Positions 24,447 to 33,338 of a stretch of 64,000 nucleotides of DNA are shown one piece after another (position 1 is the stretch's first letter; each line of letters begins with the position of its first letter). The DNA is from Metarhizobium sp964253915 (GTDB lineage Bacteria > Pseudomonadota > Alphaproteobacteria > Rhizobiales > Rhizobiaceae), in the NCBI RefSeq assembly GCF_964253915.1, contig NZ_CAXUSG020000002.1:496001-560000 (forward strand), in the 5' to 3' direction. The notes under the pieces were generated by a model. It worked only from the letters and a program-made list of their open reading frames with translations, did not search any database and was not told where the DNA came from. Both the position numbers and the translations under genes were made by a program.

Positions 24447-26693
24447 ATGCGCATTACCGAAAATTTCAACGGCAACTGGCTCTTCCGCCACGGTTTCGAC
24501 GCCGCCCATGCAGGCGTGGTGCAGGAGGGAGAGACCGTGCGCCTGCCGCACAGCGCCGTCGAGCTGCCCTACAACTATTTCGACGAGACGGACTACCAAA
24601 AACCTTTCACCTACCAGAAGCGGCTCGACTGGCGGCCGGAATTCGAGGGCCGGGAAATCTCCCTCATCTTCGATGCCGCCATGGCCGACAGTGTGGTCTA
24701 TCTCAACGGCACCGAGATCATCGCCCATAAGGATGGTTACACGCCGTTCGAGGCACGCCTGACTCCGCATCTCAAGCACGGCGAAAACCTGATCACCGTG
24801 AAAATCGACGGTTCGGAGAACCCCGAAATCCCGCCCTTCGGCGGCCAGATCGACTATCTTTGTTATGCCGGCATCTACCGCGACGTCTGGCTAAAAGTGG
24901 CGAGCCCTGTCTCCATCGCCAACGTGAAGATCGAGACGCCGGATGCGCTGGCGGACGAAAAAACCGTCACCGCCCGCGTCTTCCTCGCCAACCCGCAAGG
25001 CCTTCCGATCTCCGGCACGCTCGACGCGAAAATCCGTCGCAAGGGCGGCGGCGATGTCGCGGCAGCCTCGATTGGCATCGACGGCAACGAGGCTACCCTG
25101 ACCTTCACCGGCCTCACCGGCCTGGATCTCTGGGACATCGACAACCCTGCTCTCTACGCGCTGTCGCTCAAGCTTTCGACCGGCCAGGGCGAGGACGTGC
25201 TGACGCAACGCTTCGGCTTTCGGACCGCCGAGTTCACGCCGGACGGCTTTCTGCTCAACGGCCGGCCGGTCAAGCTGCGCGGCCTCAACCGCCACCAGGC
25301 CTGGCCGCATACGGGTTATGCCATGGGCCGGCGCGCGCAGGAAAAGGATGCCGACATCCTGAAATACGAGCTCGCCTGCAACATCGTGCGCACCTCGCAT
25401 TATCCGCAATCGAAATGGTTCATCGAGCGCTGCGACGAGATCGGCCTGCTCTGCTTCGAGGAAATCCCCGGCTGGCAGCACATCGGCGGTGAGGCGTGGC
25501 AACAGGAATCCATCGAGAACGTGCGCCGCATGATCGAGCGCGACTGGAACCATCCGTCGATCATCATCTGGGGCGTGCGCATCAACGAGAGCCAGGACAA
25601 CCACGCTTTCTACGCCGAGACGAACCGCCTCGCCCGCGAGCTCGACCCGACGCGCCAGACCGGCGGCGTGCGCTTCATCACCAATTCCGAGATGCTCGAA
25701 GACGTCTACACGATGAACGACTTCATCCTCGGCCAGGAGGAAATGCCCGGCAACAACCGAGGGCGCGTCGTGCTGCGCGACCGGGTGGAAACCACCGGCA
25801 TCACCAGGCCGATCCCCTACATGATCACCGAATACAACGGCCACATGTACCCGACGAAGCGTTTCGACCAGGAACAGCGTCAGGCCGAGCACGTCACCCG
25901 CCACCTGCTGATCCTCAACGCGGTGGCCGGCGACAGCAACATCTCCGGCTCCACCGGCTGGTGCATGTTCGACTACAACACCCACAAGGATTTCGGTTCC
26001 GGCGACCGCGTCTGCTATCACGGCGTGCTCGACATGTACCGCATCCCGAAATTCGCGGCCTACGCCTATGCCTCGCAAGGAGAGCCGAAGGATGGCGTGG
26101 TGATGCAGCCCGTGACCTTCTGGGCGCGCGGCGAGCGCAACATCGGCGGTGTCCTGCCGCTGATCGTGCTCACCAACTGCGATTATGTCGAGGTGAAGTT
26201 CGGCGAATGGCCGGCCAAGCGCGTCTATCCCGACAAGGAGAACTATCCGCACCTGCCGCATCCGCCTGTTGTCCTCGACCTGCGCTCCGTCACGCCGGAG
26301 GAATTCGGCACATGGGGCCGTATCTGGCGCGAAGGCACCTTCACCGGATATGTCGACGGCAAGGCGGTGAAGACCATGACGCTGCCGGCCGATCCGGTGC
26401 CGACGACGCTGGACGTTGTCGCCGACGACACGGCGCTGCGCGCTGGCGAGAAGGATGCGGTGCGCGTCGTCGTGCGCGTGCTCGACCAGTGCGGTAACCT
26501 GCTGCCCTATTTCGAGGAGCCGGTCTCGCTTGCACTTTCCGGCCCCGGCCGTATCATCGGCCCGGCCGAGCACAGCCTGAAGGGCGGCGCGACCGGCTTC
26601 TGGGTCGAGGCCGGCGACGAGAAGGGCAAGCTCGAACTGACCGTCTCGACACGCCGCCTGCCGCCGCAATCCGTCACTTTCACCGTCAGCTGA
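24447..26693 (+). CDS. lacZ: Beta-galactosidase, glycoside hydrolase family 2
   Basis: A 748-residue cytoplasmic GH2 enzyme that cleaves lactose after uptake. Domains in order: jelly-roll sugar-binding (about 1-155), immunoglobulin-like (about 160-265), TIM barrel (about 265-560), then C-terminal beta domains. The acid/base is Glu381 in 'WGVRINES' and the nucleophile is Glu462 in 'MITEYNGH'. It is shorter than E. coli LacZ (about 1020 residues), in line with the compact GH2 group. AGGAA precedes the ATG, ten bases after lacG. A GH2 beta-glucuronidase or other specificity cannot be ruled out, but the operon order favours lactose. Confidence 0.88.
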   Translation: MRITENFNGNWLFRHGFDAAHAGVVQEGETVRLPHSAVELPYNYFDETDYQKPFTYQKRLDWRPEFEGREISLIFDAAMADSVVYLNGTEIIAHKDGYTPFEARLTPHLKHGENLITVKIDGSENPEIPPFGGQIDYLCYAGIYRDVWLKVASPVSIANVKIETPDALADEKTVTARVFLANPQGLPISGTLDAKIRRKGGGDVAAASIGIDGNEATLTFTGLTGLDLWDIDNPALYALSLKLSTGQGEDVLTQRFGFRTAEFTPDGFLLNGRPVKLRGLNRHQAWPHTGYAMGRRAQEKDADILKYELACNIVRTSHYPQSKWFIERCDEIGLLCFEEIPGWQHIGGEAWQQESIENVRRMIERDWNHPSIIIWGVRINESQDNHAFYAETNRLARELDPTRQTGGVRFITNSEMLEDVYTMNDFILGQEEMPGNNRGRVVLRDRVETTGITRPIPYMITEYNGHMYPTKRFDQEQRQAEHVTRHLLILNAVAGDSNISGSTGWCMFDYNTHKDFGSGDRVCYHGVLDMYRIPKFAAYAYASQGEPKDGVVMQPVTFWARGERNIGGVLPLIVLTNCDYVEVKFGEWPAKRVYPDKENYPHLPHPPVVLDLRSVTPEEFGTWGRIWREGTFTGYVDGKAVKTMTLPADPVPTTLDVVADDTALRAGEKDAVRVVVRVLDQCGNLLPYFEEPVSLALSGPGRIIGPAEHSLKGGATGFWVEAGDEKGKLELTVSTRRLPPQSVTFTVS

Positions 26694-26702
26694 GGTTTGC
26701 CC

Positions 26703-27791
26703 ATGGCCGATGTTCACCTCACCGACATTCGCAAGCGTTTTGGCGCTCTTGAGATCATCAAGGGCGTCGACCTCTCGATCAAGACGGGCGAATTCGTCGT
26801 GTTCGTCGGTCCGTCGGGCTGCGGAAAATCGACGCTTCTGCGCATGATCGCCGGTCTGGAGGACATTTCGTCCGGGGAACTCACCATCGGCGGCGCGGTG
26901 ATGAACGACGTCGATCCGTCGAAGCGCGGCATCGCCATGGTCTTCCAGTCCTATGCGCTCTATCCGCACATGACGGTGCGCGAAAACATGGGTTTTGCGC
27001 TGAAATTCGCCGGCATGGCCAAGGAAGAGATCGATCGGCGCGTCAACGACGCCGCTCGCATCCTCGAACTCGGCCCGCTGATGGAGCGCAAGCCGAAGGC
27101 GCTCTCCGGCGGCCAGCGCCAGCGCGTCGCCATCGGCCGGGCCATCGTGCGCAACCCCGATGTCTTCCTCTTCGACGAGCCGCTGTCGAACCTCGATGCG
27201 GAACTGCGCGTGCATATGCGCGTCGAGATCGCCAAGCTGCACAAGACACTGAAATCGACCATCATCTACGTCACGCACGACCAGGTGGAGGCGATGACGC
27301 TGGCCGACAAGATCGTCGTGCTCCGCGCTGGCATCGTCGAGCAGGTCGGCGCACCGCTCGACCTCTACGACGACCCCAACAATACGTTCGTCGCCGGCTT
27401 CATCGGCTCGCCGCGCATGAATTTTCTGAAGGCTCGCGTGGTTGCCGCAAACGATGGCAACCTCACCGTGGCGCTGACGAGCCAGCCGGAAGTCCAGCTC
27501 AGCCTTCCCATCCGCTCGGCTGCTGTAAAATCCGGAGACGAGGTCAGCCTCGGCGTGCGGCCGGAGCATTTTCTGCCCGCCGGAAGCGGCAATGCGGATC
27601 TGACGCTCGATGTCGACGTGGCGGAGCATCTCGGCAATACCAGTTATGTCTATGCGAATGTTTCGCCGGAGGAGCGCGTCATCGTCGAGCACGAGGGGTT
27701 CCGCGGTGCCGACAGCCGCGACCGGCTGACCGTCGGCCTGTCCGCCGGAAAATCCTTTCTCTTCGACAGCGCCGGCATGCGCATCCGCTAA
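26703..27791 (+). CDS. lacK: Lactose ABC importer ATPase LacK
   Basis: A 362-residue MalK/UgpC-type ATPase with Walker A GPSGCGKS (36-43), signature LSGGQ (134-138), Walker B 'FLFDEPLSNLDAELR' and 'VTHDQVEAMTLADKI'. The last about 130 residues are the regulatory OB-fold domain. GAGG stands before the ATG, nine bases after the lacZ stop. A TTG at 26697 is a less likely start. It ends the operon in the lacEFGZK order. Confidence 0.9.
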   Translation: MADVHLTDIRKRFGALEIIKGVDLSIKTGEFVVFVGPSGCGKSTLLRMIAGLEDISSGELTIGGAVMNDVDPSKRGIAMVFQSYALYPHMTVRENMGFALKFAGMAKEEIDRRVNDAARILELGPLMERKPKALSGGQRQRVAIGRAIVRNPDVFLFDEPLSNLDAELRVHMRVEIAKLHKTLKSTIIYVTHDQVEAMTLADKIVVLRAGIVEQVGAPLDLYDDPNNTFVAGFIGSPRMNFLKARVVAANDGNLTVALTSQPEVQLSLPIRSAAVKSGDEVSLGVRPEHFLPAGSGNADLTLDVDVAEHLGNTSYVYANVSPEERVIVEHEGFRGADSRDRLTVGLSAGKSFLFDSAGMRIR

Positions 27792-27830
27792 AAACTGCGA
27801 CAGGACGTCACGCAAAGCCCTCCGTCTTGT

Positions 27831-27844
27831 TTGATCAACGTCAA
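27831..27844 (+). promoter_or_regulatory. FNR/NnrR-type box before pseudoazurin
   Basis: TTGAT-CAAC-GTCAA differs from the TTGAT-N4-ATCAA consensus at one base. It lies 71 bases before the pseudoazurin start. A weaker related dyad (TTGAC-GTTC-GTCAG) lies at 27887-27900. FnrN- or NnrR-type control by low oxygen or nitric oxide is known for this gene class in rhizobia. Confidence 0.65.
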
Positions 27845-27914
27845 AGAAGCGGGCACGTGACCAGCCTATTCCTTGCACAGGAACGATTGACGTTCGTCAG
27901 CAAGGAGAATTCCA

Positions 27915-28361
27915 GTGCATATCATGGCAAAGGGCATCGTCGGCGCAGCAGCGGTCATTTTCGCGCTGGCGCTTCCGGCAGCAGCGGCAGATTTCGAAGT
28001 GCATATGCTCAACAAGGGTGCCGAGGGCGCCATGGTGTTCGAGCCGGCCTTCGTGAAGGTCGCGCCGGGCGATACCGTCACCTTCATCCCGACCGACAAG
28101 GGCCATAATGTCGAGACGATCAAGGACATGATCCCCGATGGCGCGACAGCCTTCAAGAGCAAGATGAACGAGACCTACAAGGTCACGTTCGACACGCCCG
28201 GCGCCTATGGCGTCAAGTGCACGCCGCATGTCGGCATGGGCATGGTGGGCGTCGTGGTGGTTGGCGATGCACCTGCCAATCTCGATGCCGTCAAGGCCGG
28301 CAAGCTGCCGAAGAAGGCCCGCGAGCGACTGGATGCAGCCATCGCTGCCGCCGGTCTCTGA
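27915..28361 (+). CDS. Pseudoazurin (type I blue copper protein)
   Basis: A 148-residue secreted copper protein. The signal peptide ends near 'ALPAAAA' (about residue 25). The copper ligands are His64 in 'DKGHNVE', Cys102 and His105 in 'KCTPHVG' and Met110, with the same spacing as known pseudoazurins (differences of 38, 3 and 5). It carries electrons in the periplasm, classically to copper nitrite reductase in denitrification. The start is a GTG with AAGGAG seven bases before it; the ATG at 27924 is too far from that site. No nitrite reductase gene is in the window. Confidence 0.93.
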   Translation: MHIMAKGIVGAAAVIFALALPAAAADFEVHMLNKGAEGAMVFEPAFVKVAPGDTVTFIPTDKGHNVETIKDMIPDGATAFKSKMNETYKVTFDTPGAYGVKCTPHVGMGMVGVVVVGDAPANLDAVKAGKLPKKARERLDAAIAAAGL

Positions 28362-28404
28362 GACATATCGAAAGGATCGTGGCCGTAGCGACGACCACGA
28401 GATA

Positions 28405-28429
28405 GGGGAGCCTGTCCGGCAGGCTCCCC
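28405..28429. terminator. Strong hairpin after pseudoazurin
   Basis: GGGGAGCCTG (28405-28414) and CAGGCTCCCC (28420-28429) are perfect 10-base arms around a 5-base loop. It separates pseudoazurin from the convergent SDR gene and may act in both directions, though no long T run follows. Confidence 0.7.
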
Positions 28430-28545
28430 GATTTAATCCGGGCGCCTGCCCTTCCTGCCCGACTTCAAGAGACAATCCGCCCGCCGCGCCGGCGAAAATT
28501 TTTGCCGGTGCCATGGTTCGACGGGAGGGCCTGCCAGTCGTATGT

Positions 28546-29355
28546 TCACGCGGCCGAGCGGGTCGTGAGATAACGGCCGCCGGGGATTTTGTGGCGGAAT
28601 TTGCCCGACAATTCCTGCCTTGCCCCATCGAAGGTTGCCCAATCGGCACCGTCCTGTAGCGGTGGGATCGTTACGACCTCGCCAAGCTCAAGCCCGGCAA
28701 GGGCAGCATCGACCATATCTTCCGAGCGCATGACCCAATCCTGCGGCAGGTTTGCATGCGGCAGGCCGGCGACATCCCAGAACTCGGTCGCAGTGGCGCC
28801 GGGAAGGACCGCCTGTACCCGGACACCCTTGTCGGAAAGCTCCTTGCTCATCGACTGGCTGAGGGTCAGGACGAAAGCCTTGCTGGCGCTGTAGACGCCG
28901 TTGAGAAGTTCCGAAGCGATGGCGGCAATCGAAGAAATGTTGACGATCGTCCCTTTGCCGCGCTCGGAGAACGCCTGACCGGCAGCATAAGCAAGCCGGG
29001 TCAGTGCCGTGATGTTGAGATCGATCATCTGGCCCATCCAGTCCATGTCGGTTTGCAGGAAGGGTGAGGCGGCGCCGAAGCCGGCATTGTTGACGAGCAG
29101 GGTGATGGTGCTGTCGGTGCGCAGCACCTGCTCGATCTTTTCAAGATCCTGTCTGTCGTTCAGGTCGGCTGCAAGCACATGGACATAACGCCCGGTCTCG
29201 GTAGCGATCCGCTTGGCGACGGCATCGAGCTTGTCCCTGCTGCGGGCGACCAGGATCATGTCGTAACCCTGCCGTGCCAGCCTGTCGGCATAGATGGCTC
29301 CGATTCCGGACGATGCGCCCGTGACGACTGCAGTGCCTTTGTTGGTGTCGGTCAT
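28546..29355 (-). CDS. Short-chain dehydrogenase/reductase
   Basis: A 269-residue classical SDR. The cofactor site is TGASSGIG (12-19), 'NNAGFG' lies at 89-94, and the catalytic set is a serine near 141-142, Tyr155 and Lys159 in 'YSASK'. Basic residues after the second strand ('ARSR') suggest NADP(H). It is divergent from a GlxA-like regulator with only 55 bases between them, so that regulator probably controls it. Substrate unknown. Confidence 0.88.
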   Translation of the reverse strand: MTDTNKGTAVVTGASSGIGAIYADRLARQGYDMILVARSRDKLDAVAKRIATETGRYVHVLAADLNDRQDLEKIEQVLRTDSTITLLVNNAGFGAASPFLQTDMDWMGQMIDLNITALTRLAYAAGQAFSERGKGTIVNISSIAAIASELLNGVYSASKAFVLTLSQSMSKELSDKGVRVQAVLPGATATEFWDVAGLPHANLPQDWVMRSEDMVDAALAGLELGEVVTIPPLQDGADWATFDGARQELSGKFRHKIPGGRYLTTRSAA

Positions 29356-29368
29356 TTGTCTTGCTCCT

Positions 29369-29390
29369 GTGCGGCGTTGTTCGATGCCGC
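29369..29390. promoter_or_regulatory. Dyad between the SDR and GlxA-like genes
   Basis: TGCGGC (29369-29374) and GCCGCA (29385-29390) are 6-base inverted arms 10 bases apart in a 55-base divergent promoter region. It is a plausible operator but short. Confidence 0.35.
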
Positions 29391-29410
29391 AAAACTACGC
29401 TCGATTGACC

Positions 29411-30421
29411 ATGTCCGAAATGCCGTATAAACGTCATTTCAAGACATTCACGGGAGCTACTGCAGTGTTGGCCATCGGTTTCGTTCTTCACCCTGGCTTC
29501 TCGCCGATGGGGTTTGGCGTGATGACGGCGTTCGACATCGCCAACCACCAGGCTGGCAAGCAGGTCTACGACGTGACGATCCTGTCGCAACATGGCGGGC
29601 CTGTTCGCGGTTCCATGGGATTTTCGGTGGAAACCGAGGCGCTGTCCGATCGCTACTTCGATCTCCTGATCCTCGGCGGCGGTATGGAGGATGCAACGCC
29701 TGAGTTCATCGACTTCGTCAGGACCGCTCCCCAACATTGCCGCCGGATTGCCGCCACCTGCACGGGCGCCTTCCTGCTGGCGGAAGCCGGCATTCTCGAT
29801 GGTCGCCGCGCCACGACCCATTGGGCACGTGCCCGCGAATTGCAGGCCCGCTTCCCGAAAGTGAAGGTGGAGGAGGATCGCATCTTCATCAATGACGGCC
29901 CGGTCTGGACATCGGCAGGGATGACGGCGGGGATAGACCTGGCACTCGCCTTTATCGAGGAGGACTATGGTGTCGAGTTGGCGAAAGCCGTCGCACGCAA
30001 GCTGGTGATGTATCACCGCCGGACCGGCGGGCAATCGCAGTTTTCAACCCTGCTTGAGCTCGAACCGAAATCGGACAGGATCCACAAGGCCCTCACCTAT
30101 GCCCGCGCCAACCTGACGAAGCGGCTGAACGTCGAGGACCTGGCGGATGTCGTCAATCTCAGCCCCCGGCAGTTCAGTCGCGCCTTCCACACGGAAACGG
30201 GTCAATCGCCGGCCAAGGCGGTGGAGAACCTGCGGCTGGAAGCCGCCAGAAGCCTGATGGAAGGGTCGAACCACCCCATCGACGTCGTCGCGCAGCAGAC
30301 GGGGTTTGCCGACAGGGACCGCATGCGCCGGGCCTTCATCCGCGCCTATGGCCAACCGCCGCAGACGATCCGGCGCGCCAAGCGGACGGCCTATGGTGAG
30401 CCTGTGACCGACATCGACTAA
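29411..30421 (+). CDS. GlxA-family AraC-type transcriptional regulator
   Basis: About 336 residues. The first about 205 residues are a DJ-1/PfpI-like domain, with the nucleophile-elbow cysteine in 'AATCTGAFLLAEAG'. The last about 110 residues are an AraC DNA-binding domain: 'NVEDLADVVNLSPRQFSRAFHTETG' and 'PIDVVAQQTGFADRDRMRRAFIRAYGQPP'. GlxA-type regulators control small-molecule catabolism or defence genes. The ATG at 29411 starts the run that matches the family; the frame continues upstream into the SDR gene without support. Its target is most likely the divergent SDR gene. Confidence 0.88.
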   Translation: MSEMPYKRHFKTFTGATAVLAIGFVLHPGFSPMGFGVMTAFDIANHQAGKQVYDVTILSQHGGPVRGSMGFSVETEALSDRYFDLLILGGGMEDATPEFIDFVRTAPQHCRRIAATCTGAFLLAEAGILDGRRATTHWARARELQARFPKVKVEEDRIFINDGPVWTSAGMTAGIDLALAFIEEDYGVELAKAVARKLVMYHRRTGGQSQFSTLLELEPKSDRIHKALTYARANLTKRLNVEDLADVVNLSPRQFSRAFHTETGQSPAKAVENLRLEAARSLMEGSNHPIDVVAQQTGFADRDRMRRAFIRAYGQPPQTIRRAKRTAYGEPVTDID

Positions 30422-30667
30422 CGAATGCAGCAAGGTGAGGCTTGGTGTGGGGGGCGAGAGATCAAAACTGCCGGCAACACTCCGGTCATCGTTCGGCTTT
30501 GCCGAATTCGAATTTCACCATCTGATGACTAATCCGAACGATTGAATCGATCCATATTCTCTCTGAAGCAAGACGGAAAACGTGAGAAACAAACGTGACT
30601 ACGCCTTGCCCGGCAAAGAAACGACGGCGCCACCACGAGCGTGAGCGCATCAACAGGAGTGAGAGAA

Positions 30668-31417
30668 ATGAACCGTCTTCAGGATAAAGTGGCCCTCATC
30701 ACCGGCGGCACCAGCGGCATCGGCCTTGAAACCGCCCGCCAGTTCATCGCAGAGGGTGCCCGCGTGGCCATCACCGGCTCCAGCGCAAAAAGTGTCGAGG
30801 CAGCGCGTGCCGAACTCGGCGAGAACGCCCTGATCATCCAGGCCGATGCCGGTGATGTCGCCGGCCAGAAGGCCGTCGCCGCCGCCATCCGCGAACATTT
30901 CGGCCGTCTCGATGTTCTCTTCGTCAACGCCGGCATTGCGCAGTTTGCGCCGCTGGAACAATGGAGCGAAGACGATTTCGATCGCTCGATCGCCATCAAT
31001 CTCAAGGGGCCGTATTTCCTGATCCAGGCACTGTCTCCGCTGTTTGCCAACCCGGCCTCGATCGTGCTCAACACCTCGATCAACGCCCATATCGGCGCCC
31101 CGAACTCCAGCGTCTACGCCTTGACCAAGGGCGCGCTGCTGACCCTCGCCAAGACGCTCTCAGGGGAGTTGAAAGATCGCGGCATCCGGGTCAATGCCAT
31201 CAGCCCCGGCCCGATCGAAACCCCGCTCTACGGCAAGCTTTCCAGCGACCCGGAGCAGGTAAAGGCCTTCACTGCCGCGATCACCGACCGGATCCCGATC
31301 GGTCGTTTCGGCAAATCGAGCGAAGTCGCCAAGGCCGTCGTCTTTTTCGCATCCGACGAGTCGGCGTTTACGGTCGGCAGCGAACTGATCATCGACGGCG
31401 GCATGAGCAATCTTTGA
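30668..31417 (+). CDS. Short-chain dehydrogenase/reductase
   Basis: A 249-residue SDR with TGGTSGIG (12-19), 'VNAGI' (86-90), and the catalytic Ser137, Tyr150 and Lys154. The C-terminal 'GSELIIDGGMSNL' is the usual SDR end. AGGAG stands before the ATG at 30668; the in-frame extension to 30641 lacks one. It stands alone, with a 246-base gap upstream in which I see no other feature, and it is followed by a strong hairpin. Many close relatives are stress- or regulator-linked oxidoreductases of unknown substrate. Confidence 0.88.
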   Translation: MNRLQDKVALITGGTSGIGLETARQFIAEGARVAITGSSAKSVEAARAELGENALIIQADAGDVAGQKAVAAAIREHFGRLDVLFVNAGIAQFAPLEQWSEDDFDRSIAINLKGPYFLIQALSPLFANPASIVLNTSINAHIGAPNSSVYALTKGALLTLAKTLSGELKDRGIRVNAISPGPIETPLYGKLSSDPEQVKAFTAAITDRIPIGRFGKSSEVAKAVVFFASDESAFTVGSELIIDGGMSNL

Positions 31418-31423
31418 AGAATA

Positions 31424-31446
31424 GGGAGGCGCGCAAAGCGCCTCCC
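31424..31446. terminator. Hairpin after the SDR gene
   Basis: GGGAGGCGC (31424-31432) and GCGCCTCCC (31438-31446) are perfect 9-base arms around GCAAA, seven bases after the SDR stop. It lies between convergent genes and can serve both. Confidence 0.7.
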
Positions 31447-31524
31447 GCTATCTACGGGCTCACCGCTTTGCCGCTGCGACTCCAGCGTCAATTGGATCCA
31501 GCAGGAAGCAGAGAGCGCTCTGCC

Positions 31525-32277
31525 TCAGAGCGCCCCGTCGACGATCACCATCGGCCGGCCGCGGGAGCAGGCCTCGATACGGGCATCGACGCGGTAGATG
31601 TCGCGCAGCATGGCCGGGGTGATCACGTCGGCGGTCGGCCCGCTCGAGACCATCTCGCCGTTGGCGATGACGATGGTATTTGTGCAGTAGCGCAAGGCGT
31701 GGTTCAGGTCATGCAGGGCGATCAGCACGATCATGCCGGTGCGGCCGGCAAGCTGGGCGACGAATTCCAGCACGTCGATCTGCCGGTGGAGATCGAGCGC
31801 AGAGGTCGGTTCGTCCATCAGCAGGACTTCCGGTTTGCGCACCAGCGCCTGGCCGAGGGAAACGAGTTGCCGCTGGCCGCCGGAGAGGGCATCGAGACCA
31901 CGAAAGGCAAGATCCTCGATGCGAAGCGCCTTCAGGATCGTGTCGATCTCGAAAAGCTCTTCGTCCTGCACCCGCCAGCCGCCGCCCTGCTTGGCGGCAA
32001 GCAGCAGCGATTCGTACACCGTCAGCACGGCATTCGAGCCGGTGTCCTGCGGCATGTAGCAGATCGAGCGGTCGCCGCGCGTCGCGTCGGAAAGCTGTAC
32101 GACGCCGGGACCGGAAATCAGGCCGGCGATGCGCTTGAAAAGCGTCGATTTTCCCGCCGCATTCGGGCCGATCACGGCCGTGGTGGCGCCGGGCGTCAAA
32201 AGTTCGATTGCGACCTTGGAGAGAACCGTCGTGCGGCCATAGCTGGCGCCGAGGTCCTTCAGCACGAGGCTTACCAT
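31525..32277 (-). CDS. Iron-complex ABC importer ATPase (FecE/FepC-like)
   Basis: A 250-residue ATPase with Walker A GPNAAGKST (37-45), 'YMPQD' Q-loop, signature LSGGQ (131-135) and Walker B 'VLLMDEPTSALD'. 'ALHDLNHALRYC' after the H-loop is typical of the siderophore/heme/B12 group. Last gene of a three-gene leftward operon, overlapping the permease gene by seven bases. The promoter region carries iron-box-like sites. Confidence 0.9.
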   Translation of the reverse strand: MVSLVLKDLGASYGRTTVLSKVAIELLTPGATTAVIGPNAAGKSTLFKRIAGLISGPGVVQLSDATRGDRSICYMPQDTGSNAVLTVYESLLLAAKQGGGWRVQDEELFEIDTILKALRIEDLAFRGLDALSGGQRQLVSLGQALVRKPEVLLMDEPTSALDLHRQIDVLEFVAQLAGRTGMIVLIALHDLNHALRYCTNTIVIANGEMVSSGPTADVITPAMLRDIYRVDARIEACSRGRPMVIVDGAL

Positions 32278-33335
32278 GCGCGCCTCCGGTTCGAGAAAAT
32301 CAGCACGAAGAAGAAGGGAACGCCGACAAGGGCGGTGATAACGCCGATGGGCAGGATGGCCCCGGGGATCAGCACCTTGCTGACGACCGATGTCGCCGAA
32401 AGCAGCAATGCACCACAGATCACCGCACCCGGCAGGAAGAAGCGTTGGTCCTCGCCGACCACCATGCGGGCGATGTGCGGGCCGACAAGGCCGACGAAAC
32501 CGATGGTGCCGACGAAGGAAACGGGGATGGCGGCAAGCAGGCTGACGATCAGCATCGTGTGCAGACGCAGGCGCCGCACGTTGACGCCCATGCTCGCGGC
32601 CTTGTCATCGCCGAGCCGAAGTGCGGTCAGCGCCCAGGCATTGCGCATGAAGATCGGCAGCGTCACGACCAGAATGGCGGCGGTGACGAAAACCTTGTCC
32701 CAGGTGGCCTTGGTCAGGCTGCCCATGGTCCAGAAGACGACCGCGGCCAGCGCCTGTTCGGAAGCGAGGTATTCGAGGAGCGACAGAGCGGCGTTGAAGG
32801 TGAAGACGAGCGCGATGCCGAGCAACACGATGGTCTCCACCGTGACGCCCCGCAGCGTCGAGGCGAAATGGATGAAGAGGGAGGCGACCATGGCCATGAC
32901 AAAGGCGTTGATCGGCACCATGTACTGGACCGCGCCCGGAAAGATGGCAACGCCGCCGACCAGGCCCAGCGCGGCGCCAAAACTGGCGGCAGCCGAAATG
33001 CCGAGCGTGAAGGGGCTGGCAAGCGGATTCGAGAGAATCGTCTGCATCTGCGCGCCGGCGACAGACAGCGATGCCCCAACAGTGACCGCCATCAGCGCGA
33101 TCGGCATACGAATATCCCAGATCACCACCCGCAACTGATCACCCGCGGCCGCGGGCGAAAACAGCGCGAAGAGCACTTCGGACAGGCTGTAGTTCGCCGG
33201 TCCCAGCGCCATGTCGACGGCGATGCTCACCGCAAGCGCGATGGCAAGGCCGGTGAGGATGAGAATACGCCGAAAAGCAAGGGCGCGATATAAATCGCGC
33301 CCTGTCGCTTTGGCCTGGTTCGCCGCAGCATTCAT
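32271..33335 (-). CDS. Iron-complex ABC importer permease (FecCD family)
   Basis: A 354-residue FecCD/BtuC permease with about nine to ten spans. Family segments include 'GASLSVAGAQMQTILSNPLASPFTLGISAAASFGAAL' in pieces such as 'NPLASPFTLGIS', and 'FVGLVGPHIAR' near the C-terminal third, the loop that meets the ATPase. A single permease gene suggests a homodimer. It starts three bases after the binding-protein stop. Confidence 0.9.
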   Translation of the reverse strand: MNAAANQAKATGRDLYRALAFRRILILTGLAIALAVSIAVDMALGPANYSLSEVLFALFSPAAAGDQLRVVIWDIRMPIALMAVTVGASLSVAGAQMQTILSNPLASPFTLGISAAASFGAALGLVGGVAIFPGAVQYMVPINAFVMAMVASLFIHFASTLRGVTVETIVLLGIALVFTFNAALSLLEYLASEQALAAVVFWTMGSLTKATWDKVFVTAAILVVTLPIFMRNAWALTALRLGDDKAASMGVNVRRLRLHTMLIVSLLAAIPVSFVGTIGFVGLVGPHIARMVVGEDQRFFLPGAVICGALLLSATSVVSKVLIPGAILPIGVITALVGVPFFFVLIFSNRRRAW

Positions 33336-33338
33336 TGC

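Noticed and set aside
24891..27878. A 995-codon open frame antisense to lacZ and lacK
   Set aside because: Typical GC-rich shadow frame; both sense genes have complete catalytic and ATPase motifs and good ribosome-binding sites.
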